DNA from: Ancylostoma caninum
Lineage: Eukaryota; Nematoda; Chromadorea; Rhabditida; Ancylostomatidae
NCBI GenBank assembly: GCA_037903475.1
Contig: JBAJFG010000369.1
Location: 1 to 64,000, forward strand
Direction: 5' to 3'
Length of the DNA: 64,000 bases
The translations under genes were made by a program, and so were the position numbers. This document shows, piece by piece, positions 1-10,730 of this stretch (the stretch's first letter is position 1; the number at the start of each line of letters is the position of its first letter). The notes beneath the pieces were generated by a model. The model did not search any database. It had not been told where the DNA came from and saw nothing but the letters and a program-made list of their open reading frames with translations.

Positions 1-3000
1 AAATGATGGCATCACAAATAACTGCAGTTTCATTGAGCTCAAAAGGGTTCACTGCCGTTCCAACCATGAATATCTTCAGCGGTTCAATTATCCAATTTTA
101 GACTCCGCCACTTTGCGACCTTCACTGAGTATCGAACTCAAGCGAAATCGTAATTTCCGCCGGGAACTCGGTCATAGCAGCGTGAGAAACGATAACGAAT
201 ACAGAGAAACCCAGCGAGATCAGCTGATTACTTCCCCCCCCCTCTTGCAGTATTTCTCCGCGTAAAGTGCAGCCTGGTGTGCAGATGTGAACGTAAGAGA
301 TCTCTGCTGCTGCTGCAACACAGTGAAATCGCCTTATTGAAGGAGATGCATGCATCAAATCGGGACATGGAACCGGAAAAAGTACGGGTCAAGTCGTACG
401 GGGGCAAAAAGCGACGAAGAAGGCGCGCACTGGCTGAAAATCGAAAATAAACCACCGGCACACACGCACATACTAACAAAGCACATTGTAGCTGTGCGAC
501 CACGACGATATCACCGCAGCCGTACCGTGTCCAGAAAATTAGGGATGACGCTTCTGCCTCGTCCGGTTGAGCTGCGCCAACGAAATTGGGTCGATTTATA
601 ACGATCTTCTATGATTTTTCAAGAAAACAGGGATATATCAAGCCTGATACGAGATGTGGTAAAAACCTGGGTAACAGACAGAGCTATTCAAATCTGCATT
701 GCGCAGGTTGCCCTGTACTTTCCCCTGGAAGAATCAGCACAGTCGAGAACACCGGGATCATTCACGAAGATTCGCAATGATGCGAGGAATGGAGCTGAGG
801 TTCATTAAAAAAAGCTACTTAGAGCCGACATGCATCATTTAGGTTACCCAGGGTAAGCGTGTTAAAACCCTTAGTATTACCATCGGTTAACAAAGGCGTT
901 AACCCGCCTAACCTAGGTAGTCTCAGTAAGGCATCCGGCCCAAGGCTGTCGACCCATGGGTGGTTTTACAGTTTCACGATGCCACAAAAAGGTCCAGAAA
1001 ATTAGCGCTCACTCTAAAGACATTGAAGCAGAACAGCAGGTAGTCTTTCATTCCAAAGTAGTGCAGCCTATCGCCCTAACACCAGTAGGGTTATTGCTGG
1101 CGATTAAAAAGGTGACCCATGGTCAACATTCCGACCCACTGCGGGGAAATTTAGTTTTAACAAATGCAGACGAAGGACGTGTGAGCATAACGGTTCACCT
1201 TTTCCACTGGATATCAGCCGGAAGTAGTTTTTGTTTGAAAAAAAAGGAGAATAATGTAAAATCCTTCAATGTTGGTCACGTGAGATTTCAAGTGATGACC
1301 TATTTCCTTCCCCTAATCCTCTGGCACTGTTTGTATTACGAAAAAAAACTATTTGTTCTGAATTTTCCCAAATTTAATCTCAAAAATATCTTTTACATCA
1401 ATTTTACGAAACCCTCATCTTTTCAATAAAGAAAGGGTGTCACGTCGCAAAATTTTCACTGCAATGCCTACGACTCAGAGCCGAAAAATCCTTGACATTA
1501 TTTTTGAATTACCATTTCACTTCTGAAAAAAAATGCCGAGCCAAGAATTGGATGGTTATCACAGGCGGTGTCACCTCCATGGGGACCACAAGTGGGAACC
1601 TAGAGACACAAGGAAGCAGAAATTATTTCTCTTTCTTATTATTATTTTCTTCTATATTCCTCAAACGCGCCGAAGAAAAAAAAACGCGGAAAAACTCGTA
1701 AGGAAACTCCGAATGGTCATCAGTGTGTGTTTGCTTACGTCGAACTACGTACACAAACCACCTGGCGCAGTATGAACTCTCTCTGGCGCGCGTCGTCGTC
1801 GCTTTTTTGAACTCTCTACAAAAGCGTATTGACACCGATCGACAGCGGTGAAAACGGAAGCAACGAGCGCTCGCCGAGAAATCGCCGAGCAGTGCAAGGA
1901 AGACGTGCCAAAAAAGCGCGGCGCCAAGCGGCTCTGCGGGCGGCTGCCGGCTTCGGTGCGGCGCCCTATGGCGCGAGGAATGGGAAAAATCGGAAGAGTC
2001 TCAACTAATCAGTTCCAGGGATTAGAAGACTAGTATTTCCCCAAATGCACTCTTCATGTAGATTGTTGTGTTGCTGCACCTGATCGGGGTACAGATAAAA
2101 TAAAAATCTAGGAAAATCCAGAGCTAGATGTTGAGACATAGGATACTAGTGAAAAAATACAGGCCTAGCTCAGGAGGATAAAGTCCCTTCTTGATAAACA
2201 GTGCAGATTTAAATTGAAGTAATGTATGTGAGTAAGAATCATTCAGGACAACGCAAGTAAGCAAAATCCCTGTGCTGTGAATTATCCAAATAGTCGGATA
2301 TATAAAAATATTGAAGCAGATTGAGGCAGGTATAAGTTATACTATGAAAATTTTTTTAGAATTCTGAGATATTTTGAAAAACAGAAAAAATACTACCATA
2401 GTTTCGAGATTTATACCATTGGCAAGAAATTTACTGTCTCTACAAAATGTAACAGCTGAGTTTCGATATTTTACTTTTTTTTTGGGTAAAAATTCCTCTT
2501 TTTCCCTTCCAAGACGAGACTTGGCTGGATAAGCCTGAGACTGAGCTAAGAGAGGCACTAACGCTATTTTCTTCAGCAGTTACAGGCAAGAGTACTAAGA
2601 CTATCTACTATAGCGTGATTCCTTACAACAATAGCAAGCGGTTGACTGTACCTGCTATTTTTTATTTTTTTTTTTCAAGTAAGAAAAAACAGAAAATGAG
2701 GTCGTTTAGGTGAAAAGGATATCCATGCCATGTTGTGTGGAACAAAAATTGATGACACTTTTATCCCGAAGATTGTTCCAAAAATCATTCCTAGAATGCC
2801 GAATCCTGCAAGATTTTGTGAAAATCAGGAGAATTCTTCAATGAAAATTAGCAGAAAAATCGCATCAAAATTAATATGCTCAATGAACATATGGCAACGC
2901 GGGGGGAAGGAGCTCTAACTGGGCAGGTGTAGCCTTGAAAATGCTTGCTACTATATAGAAATTCATATTCTACACAGAAAAATTGCTAGAATGTGATCCT

Positions 3001-3116
3001 TGGAAAAAGAAAGGCTTGTCTGGAAGGAAAGGAAAACGGAAGAAGGAAAAGGAAAAGAAGTACAGCGAAGAGGAGTACCAGAAAAGATGGTGCCAGGAAT
3101 ACAAAAAGGCTCCTAC
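1..3116. other. Non-coding stretch, no supported gene
   Basis: I see no convincing exon here. The open frames are short and lack splice-site support or recognisable domains. A degenerate copy of a small inverted-repeat element lies at about 830-940 and is listed separately. The segment 1780-1990 is GC- and CpG-rich. It contains a 55-codon Arg/Ala-rich open frame on the plus strand (about 1818-2007) that could be a terminal exon, but nothing identifies it. Confidence 0.5.
830..940. repeat. Degenerate MITE-like copy (family with GATGCATCACTG termini), copy A
   Basis: The left end reads TGCATCATTTAGGTTACCCA and is followed by GGGTAAGCGTG; the right end has CTCAGTAAGGCATCC. These are degraded versions of the inverted termini seen intact at 4131-4244. 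This is the same family as the copies at 20165-20270 and 21205-21320. No coding capacity is visible. Confidence 0.45.
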
Positions 3117-3525
3117 CGTCATCCTCAGCATTTGCCGGAACAAGCAAGCCCATTTGCCTCGAGTCGACAGGGGCCACTGTGAGCTCCGCGGCCGTCGCCT
3201 TCAATTTCCGCTTCCTTGAGCCCGCGTAGCCTGCGGACTCGTACGCCAACAGGTACTCCTTCTTGCGCTGCAGGATGCGGCACACGTTGCTCTTTGCTAT
3301 TGTGTACCGCTCGGCGATCGCCGCTTGGCTCATCCCTGAGTTCTCCTCGGCAAGCCGTATCAGCTGCACCTTCTCCTGTAGCGTCAACTCTTTGTACGGC
3401 TTCTTCTTGCGGCGTTCCTGATCATGGTCCGGTGGAGCGGAGGTAGTGACGGTGGCGACAGTGGTGGCGACGGTGGTGGCGGAGGCACTGGAGCAGTTGT
3501 CGGCGGCGGCGGCTCCGTTGTCCAT
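3117..3525 (-). CDS. First coding exon of a CENP-B/Psq-type helix-turn-helix DNA-binding protein
   Basis: An ATG at 3525 opens 136 codons before a good splice donor (GACG|GTAGGA) at 3117/3116. Residues 1-35 are a low-complexity Ala/Thr/Ser leader, and residues 36-43 are basic (RRKKKPY). Residues 44-92 match the N-terminal helix-turn-helix of the CENP-B, Tigger transposase and pipsqueak type: LTLQEKVQLIRLAEE, then SQAAIAERYTIAKSNVCRIL. Residues 103-109 (SRKRKLK) could be a nuclear localisation signal. In this family the fold binds DNA; proteins of this kind are often domesticated pogo/Tigger derivatives. Reading past the donor gives an unrelated hydrophobic tail, which supports splicing there. 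The downstream exons, expected at lower coordinates, were not found, so the full protein and any DDE or other C-terminal domain are unknown. The upstream side (3526-3960) is GC-rich and may hold the promoter. Confidence 0.7.
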
Positions 3526-4130
3526 CCACGCAGATGAAAATGAAATTTGGAACGCAACACGAGACGACCGTGAAGTGAAAGCTGCACCGAACGAGTCGCC
3601 GACGTTTCAGTTTTCTGACCTCTGTTTTCTAACGACGACGGGCGTCCGGCGGCGGGCGGGCGGGTAGGTCGAGGTGGCGACGCTCAGCCGACACCTCGTT
3701 GCAACTGCAGCAGCACAAAATCACCTGACAGCTTAGTCGCCCTCTCGGCTCCACAGCAGCATCCGTTCAAATTCAGATGGGTTATCGATTGATCTCGATA
3801 GTGCTGGCACAGATTGAAGCCGTGAATTAGCACAGTGACGGCGGCACGACGAGGAACAGCCGGGTGTGAACCTCGGGCGGGGCGGGGCCCGCAGCTGACC
3901 GTGGAATGTTGCCGCCGCCGGTGGACTCTCGCCGTCCCGCAAGCAAACATCATCGCATGGTTAGTTGGTTGCGAAAAAACGGCGGAACACTTGACACGGA
4001 CCGGACGACTCTGCCAAATGGGCGGAGTGACAAATAGAGGACTACTTTCACTTGTTTAAAGTAGCAATAAATGACAGTGAAAGCGATTCTAGTGGAAAAT
4101 TTTTAGATTTCACATCTCTGATCGAAAAGC

Positions 4131-4244
4131 CTGGATGCATCACTGGCATCACCCAGGGTAAACACACTGACAGCATGTTAACGACGAGAAGATTGTGAGG
4201 TGTCAATCCGTTTACCCTGGGTGATCTCAGTGATGCATGGCATG
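4131..4244. mobile_element. Short MITE-like palindromic element, copy B
   Basis: The ends are inverted. CTGGATGCATCACTGGCATC followed by ACCCAGGGTAAAC on the left faces GTTTACCCTGGGTGATCTCA followed by GTGATGCATGG on the right, with a unique centre of about 45 bp. There is no coding capacity. It is the best-preserved copy in this window of a family with at least three other members (830-940, 20165-20270, 21205-21320). Superfamily and target-site duplication were not determined. Confidence 0.7.
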
Positions 4245-5533
4245 CGACCCCAAGAGCTGAGCAGTGGGTGATATCGGTCGCAGTGATAAAAGACTCATGA
4301 GTAGAAAAGTTCTCAGCAGCGTTGGCTTGCCCATAAACAAATAAATAGCTAGATAACTGATCAATAAATCGTAATTTATCATCTTGCAAGAAAAAAAAAA
4401 CAAAGTAAGAGGTCCAACTTCCGTTTCGTATGTATATCCCTAATAAAGTCAAAGACCAAAATGGTTTCCTTAATCCGCCCAGATTCTCGAAAGCTTGCAA
4501 TTCTGGAAAGGATTGCACTGGAGTAGTAGATCCGGTCCATAATGAATCTGCCCTTTGCGCAAATTCTCGTCAATTCAACAGCCAAAAGCATTGGAATGAC
4601 TTATAGATCGTAGACTTTCACTGGGGTGAACCCTTCAGCCTATCCATCTACCTTTTCCCGTATCCCTTATCCCATATTGGTATACATTTCCTTTTTCATT
4701 CATTTCTTCTCCGACAGCTGATTTCTCCTCGCACACATCCGCTTTCAAACCATGCGTTTTCGTTACGAGGCCGTCGTCCGGCCAGCCGGCAGGCGACGCT
4801 CGCACGCGCGTGCCCTTTCGCCTGTACCAGGCAGTCCTTGTTTGTGCATCATATCTCGTATTTGCAATAAAAAATTCCGTGAATGATGACGTCGCTACGG
4901 TCATGCGGCCCGCACAACGGAAATTTCGCCATATTTGTACGATTCGCGGCCGCAGGCCATCAGCTGCAATTGAGCTGCGAGCGGGCTGTGCTGGTAAATT
5001 GTGATGTTGTCCTTTAAATGGCAGCCATCCTGAGCTTAGTGAAAATACTAAAATACTGATATGACACCGTTCACTGAATAACCAGGATATTTTTTTGCTG
5101 GGTGGAAAAATTGCCAAAAATGGGTTACAAATACGGGTACTGCGCGTATCGGTGATAGTCACAACACGGTACAAATAGTATAGCAGCCAAAAAAAATTAT
5201 TTCTGAACTTTGAAGAACGCGGAAATCACGAGGTGGTGAGTACAACACAAAAATAGTACATTTCAATCATACGTGACTTAGGCCTTTAGGCACCTGAATG
5301 AGAACTGTAGGGCCTTAGAAGGCCTTATAGAAGAAGTGACAAAATTAACGTCTAATGAGATCTCTTTATCTCAAGATGTCAAAATACAAATACAATACAA
5401 ATACATTTCGATAATTTACTCGGGGGTTGCATGTTATAACGCGTAAACTAATCCCACAAAGCATATGTATACCCAAAGAACTTTTTTAACCCGCCTCCAT
5501 CCTGAATTTTTTACGTGAAATATCAATATTTTA

Positions 5534-5625
5534 GAAATTCACGCCCATATCGCAATCGTCACTAATTCGAAAATTTCAATAAGTTTTTTCGAATTAGTGA
5601 CGATTGCGATATGGGCGTGAATTTC
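5534..5625. repeat. Perfect 40-bp inverted repeat with 12-nt loop
   Basis: The arm at 5534-5573 is the exact reverse complement of 5586-5625, with only 12 bases between. Transcribed from either strand it would form a perfect 40-bp hairpin, long enough to be a Dicer-type substrate. It could equally be a very young foldback insertion. No flanking gene was identified. Confidence 0.85.
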
Positions 5626-7922
5626 ATAAAGTGAGAGTTGTCGAACAGGTAGATCAAAATTGATTGATTCTTGGGTGGGGTTGTGACAAGATTTTCATAC
5701 AAGTGCGCATGAAATTGCAAGTGTTTTCGTCTTTGCATTATCTTCCAAAATAGTTTTAGTGTAGAGCCATTACTGCCAAAATCCGAAAAAAAACTTGGAG
5801 GATTGTGGGTGGGGCTTCAGTCACATATGGTCGCTCTCATTCGACAGGTAGCCAAATTTCCTGGATACAACGTGCTTGTACAAGAGAAAAATGTATTTTA
5901 CAATCCGTAGCGGTGAAAGAGATTAAACATCTTCACAACAAATTACAAATTTTCAGTGAATCATGTCCAAAGTCCGGCGTATACGGACTTTTCGCACGGG
6001 TATGCGGAGATTTTTCACAGTTTCAACCAGGAACTGACGATAATCGTGTTGACAAGTGAAGCTGCGCTCATCATTCAATAACGATTAAGTACATTAACAT
6101 TTTCAACTGGTTGAACTTGTAATAGCGCTGCTGAATGGCGCTGGTCCAATAACTACAAGGGTTTGCACTAGGGTTACCCAACTCCTACGCCCAAAGTAGC
6201 CGCAAGGAGTAGCCGCTGTAAAGATACGAGGACCAGTTAATCTCTCACTATTTATCCAAAGATTTCTAAGCGATCCAATTTTCCAATTTCCATAGGTTCG
6301 CGCCCGTGAGCTAGCGTGCGACGCCACAAGTCCACGCCGCTCAGCGTCAGTGTGGCCGGAACCGGTCACTTCTATGTACAATCACCTACCTGCCGGTGCT
6401 TAATCCTGTCTACCGGTTCACAACTATGTCAATCCCATCTCAAAAACACACCGATCAATTAAAACAGCCCATAAGCACCACGGTGTATATGGTAACAAAA
6501 CGAGTTTTATGCATTTTTTCGTCATGTACATATACCTTTTGCGCTGGGAGAAGGAGATCTTTTGTAGGGGGAGGGAGGGGGGGGGGGGGGGGGAGATGAT
6601 GAAATATCACCTTGTGGGTAAAGTGGCTAAATCGGAGGCAAACAGTCCGAATGTATGACTACAGAGAAGAGAATACATATAGCAATAGTGTAAACGTACC
6701 CAAAATTACGCTTTAGCTGGCAATCATCAACTCACCGAAGTTGCCTTTACCCACCTACTATTAAAACGTAATCATACAGTCATACTAACATGAGACTATC
6801 TTTTCAATGATGTATTTGGGGCCCTGCTGTGCTGTGCAGTATTCAAAATCGAAATGTACTCGTCATACCTTATCAGCAGCAGCACCTAGGATGGGTTCTG
6901 AATCAATAGCTATTAGGTTAAGGACCACTTCGCTAGTACAATCGGGATGAATCCAGAAAGTGCCAAGCCACTCCAATTATTTCCTCTCTGCCGATGATCA
7001 CTGTTACTACCGTCTGCATTGATGGAAAATTTTTGATATCACTTTGCTCATCGCATCCACATTTTCTTCAAATCCTTCCAGCTTAATTTGTCAAATCGAA
7101 ATATTGATTTATGCGGATATATTATTCTGACTTTATACTTAAGACTACTCACAAATGTGTGTACAATGTATGTTTTTACCGAAGCGACGATACTTCCTGA
7201 ATCGTTGCGGTACAAGGTCGAGAGACACATGCACAGAGTCGTTGTTTGCTTTACGCGTTTTTCCCAATTCAATCACACCTTTCGTTTGCCTAGCCGGATG
7301 ACGTCATGCAGCAGTCAGACGGCTGCAGATCACAGATTTCGAATGGCTCGAGTGAATAGTCATCGAATCTCCTTGTTAAGGGAATTTGTGTCCCTTCACG
7401 GGAAATCAAGGAGGCATTGCTATTAGCCAGCTTTATAAATGACTTTTTACGCAATTCTAGGGCCTGAACTCTGTCAAAGAAACCACCGTGGTAGCAAAGA
7501 TTCTTCCAAAATTCACATGTTTTCACCAAAGGAGTGATCTTCGAGGGCGGCTTGAAATGTTTTTGGAACGACAATGAAAGCGAAACCACTCAGGTCCATT
7601 TATTGGGTTATTTTTTAGCCCAATTCTGTCGAAGCTCAGCACCCTTGGTTCCACCTCTTTTCTGCTTTTAATTCTTTCCCTGGGAAGGATTTCTTCGAGT
7701 TACTCAGAACAACCCCATACGGCCACGAATAATTGGTCATTCGATCCGAATTTCTTTCTGAAGGCTCTGAGCTTTGAGGAAACACGGAGGCGTTAGCAAG
7801 AAAGTGCTGAAGAATCAGTCGATGAGGGAGATATTTCATTTTTATTTTTTCACTTTTGTGGCCAGCGTTGGTATTCGAATGTGCGGCCGTTGCGAACGTT
7901 GCGGAGAGACGGCGCTTTTTCT

Positions 7923-7940
7923 GGGGGGGGCCCCCCCCCC
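7923..7940. repeat. G8-C10 palindromic homopolymer junction
   Basis: Eight G are followed directly by ten C. A similar G10-CGCGCG-C9 junction occurs at 31081-31105 at the end of a MITE. Such tracts are prone to replication slippage and G-quadruplex formation. Other long tracts are listed under findings. Confidence 0.8.
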
Positions 7941-9641
7941 ACCCGCGTAATTTCAGTGAATTGACATTCCTTCGCTTTCCAAAACTATTCACCATTGAAT
8001 TGTAAAGTTATACTGAAAGTTTGTGGTCTGTTCAGTTTCCATTTCGTGCATGAACCTTATACGAAAACTAAACATAAAAGTATGTAGATTTACTCATCAG
8101 TAAGGTGAAGGAAACCTACTGAATTGTGTTTATTAAGTAAAGTTTAATATATGCATATGTTTTCGAGATAAACCTACTTAAATTTTAGGTTTCAAAACTT
8201 ACATTCGATTGATATAAACATCCAACTCTAGTAGTTACCCTTTTTCTGACAGTTAGTGGATTGACTCTGACAGTGCAAAAACAAATACCGGTACTTTTCC
8301 TCCTCATTGAAAGGCCTTTCTCTTTTTTGGAACCAACTCTGAGGATCTGAACCACTGTTTTTACTACATTTCTGTAGGCATACTATAGTGCTGAACCTAA
8401 GCTGCATTTCTAGTGGAGGTTTCGGGCTTCAAACCCTTTCCTTGCCAGACGAGCAATTTAAAACTTTATGCTGTGGTCCACTTTGGAACGTGGTTTTGTG
8501 CGGAATTCGGCGAATGCGGCAGACATCTTTCAGAAAGATTTTTTGGAAACAATTTATCCTGTAAATATGAAATGTTTGCTCTTCAAGGATGCTGATAGAC
8601 TTCTCAATTCTGCGCACAATCATCCGATTGCTTGCGAAATCCATATAGAGGAATTAATCCACGTTTTCTGTATTTCTATACGTAGTATCTTTTCCGACGT
8701 CCTTCACATGGTTAACGGTCTGCCTGTGTGCAGCAATCCTCGCTTATCCAAGCCAGGAAGCTAGGGGTGGGAAATGTAGGCGATGGATCTCCAAAGTCAG
8801 TACACCGGAGATATTTCGTATACATGAGATCTTCCTCTTTATTTGGAAAGATTTGTTGACCACTCGAACTTCGTATTCATCTCTAACTGATAATAATCAA
8901 AGTTGGCTCACTAGAAGGACCTGCCAAAACCAGGCTCTTTGGTAGAGCGAGTTGATATTTATAATCAATTCATAAGGAGGACTTCTCTGTACAATGGCAT
9001 AGGAATAAATGGAAAACACCGCTTCTTTGGTGGTCATTCCGGAAACTTTTCAACCCACCCTCGTAGTGAACGATTACTCCTTTAGACTCCGATTAATTAA
9101 TTATTCTACTCCAATATGACTGGAGTCCAAGGACGTGTCATGGCGGTGAGATCAGCTGCCTGCACAACTCGTCGCCACATTTGGGGCGATGATCGCACGC
9201 GCGACGACCTTCCAACACCGAGAAATGGGAGATCATCACCATCCGTGGCAGTGCTGCGAGCACGTATGTGCGGGGCGCTCATCTCGTCGCCCTGGAGGGC
9301 CATGATCGCCATCGTTTTCGACTAGATAGTGTACGGAGCGAAGAGACGCCGAGCGAAGTACTCGAAGCATCTCACTCGGAGTATGGTGATGGTGTGAAGT
9401 ACGTATGATCAGGTGCGCGTACTGCACAGAATGCATCTGAGCCTACGGACTCAGGCATGTTGATTTCCTCTCCACAGCACAGAACAAGCTTGAATGTGTA
9501 CGACTGTCAGAAGCACAGAGGTGCTTCTGGTGCTTCGGACAAGTCGTACTCGTTCTAGCTTGTTATTCGCAATGGTTTATAACTGTCTCACACGCTAAAA
9601 CAGCCCCGGAAGTGATGTGGGAATACGTGCAAACACGTATA

Positions 9642-9790
9642 GGAAACTCCAAACGTACGTAGACAAGACGAGACCGCGGCGCGGCTCTCTTAGGCAGAGA
9701 CGCAGGCGCACACTATGCTGAGCTCCCGTGACTCTGCCCAAAAGAGCCGCGCTGCGGTCTCGACTCTTGTCTACGTACGTTTGGAGTTCT
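9642..9790. repeat. Long imperfect inverted repeat (about 58-bp arms)
   Basis: The arm at 9642-9699 (begins GAAACTCCAAACGTACGTAG) pairs with 9731-9790 (ends CTACGTACGTTTGGAGTTCTC) with a few mismatches and a 31-nt spacer. The arms contain GC-rich cores (GAGACCGCGGCGCGGCTCT). This would be a stable stem if transcribed. It is probably a foldback or MITE-type element; no target-site duplication was recognised. Confidence 0.7.
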
Positions 9791-10116
9791 CTGTACATTT
9801 GATCACTTTTCATGTACGGCCCGTCCGATTCACCGTGGCGATGATCACCATACTCCTCTCCAACGCGAAGTGCGATCATCGCCCTGAAGGTGATGTGCGA
9901 TGATCGCACTGGACATTTTACCACAGACCCAAATTTTTCAGGGAAATGCAACCCCTCCCCCTCCCCGGTTCTTAGGTACAATTTTCTGAAAAGGTCTAGC
10001 TGGAAAGTATATTCCTCATTATCCTCACTTCCTAGACCTATCCCTATCAGAACACCGCCTGTCAGTGGAAAACAATCTGCCAGGGAAAAAACTTCACTGT
10101 ACGTAACCGCTAGACA

Positions 10117-10730
10117 CTACTCTGATGTTCATTGACGATACATTTGGCGAGGTTTGTTTGGCAACCTCGAAAACGAGCTTGCCATCTAGCTAGGCAAACA
10201 AAGCCCGCCAAATGTATTGCCAAACAAGAAGTCCCGTAAAATATATCGCCATGCAAACCCCGTCAAATGTATCGCCACGCAAACCTCGCCAAATGTACCG
10301 TCAAACAAAAGGGTTATCAACCGCGCAAAAATTCGATATCATCAGGAATTGTACCATGATATCAATCTTAGGAGTCCACTGCCTTACCAGCTGAGCCATC
10401 CGGATCGACACCGCCGATGGTTGAGTCTCCAGCTAAGAATGAAATGAACGCCTTATCAGAACACCCGTAAAATGTGTCGTCATGCAAATCTTGCCATTTG
10501 TATCGTCAAACAAACCTCGTCAAATGTATCGTCAGCAGATTCTCTTGCCAAATGTATCGCCAAACACCCGTAAAATGTATCGTCAACAGATTCTCTTGCC
10601 AAATGTATCGTCAAACAGGCTCTTCATTCATTCTCCCGTAAATCATATTGCCAAACAAAATTTTATCCCGTAAATCATATCGTCAAACACATTCTCTTGC
10701 CAAATGTATCGTCAATGAACATCAGAGTAG
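10117..10730. mobile_element. 614-bp TIR element with about 13 internal copies of a 20-24 bp motif
   Basis: The termini 10117-10148 and 10699-10730 are perfect 32-bp inverted repeats, beginning CTACTCTGATGTTCATTGAC. The inner part of each terminus is itself one copy of a motif close to GCCAAATGTATCGTCAAACA. That motif is repeated about 12 more times in direct orientation inside the element (for example near 10206, 10258, 10286, 10490, 10515, 10543, 10566, 10597, 10635 and 10667). Copies alternate between TTGCCAAATGTATCG and CCCGTAAAATGTATCG variants. A tRNA-like block on the minus strand interrupts the array. There is no ORF. This resembles a foldback or MITE-type transposon in which subterminal transposase-binding sites have multiplied. 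Superfamily and target-site duplication are unknown. Confidence 0.75.
10345..10398 (-). other. tRNA-like A box and B box (SINE- or pseudo-tRNA-like)
   Basis: On the minus strand, TGGCTCAGCTGG (10398-10387) fits the RNA polymerase III A-box pattern TRGYNNARNNGG. GGTACAATTCC (10355-10345) differs from the B-box pattern GGTTCRANTCC at one position. Their spacing is about 31 nt, as in tRNA genes. The segment between resembles a tRNA anticodon arm (loop CTCCTAA), but the acceptor, anticodon and T stems do not pair. It is therefore not a functional tRNA gene; a decayed tRNA or a tRNA-derived SINE fragment is more likely. Confidence 0.5.

Noticed and set aside
1800..2010. Arg/Ala-rich frame resembling a homeodomain tail (NRRAVQGRRAKKARRQAA)
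   Set aside because: The resemblance is short and compositional, with no upstream homeodomain exon and no start codon in frame.
4635..5174. 179-codon open frame on the minus strand
   Set aside because: There is no recognisable motif, no plausible splice pattern and mixed composition. It is probably chance or part of an unidentified repeat.
10117..10730. CRISPR-like array of short repeats
   Set aside because: Spacers are irregular in length, the repeats vary, the unit has inverted termini and the DNA is clearly eukaryotic. A transposon is the better explanation.
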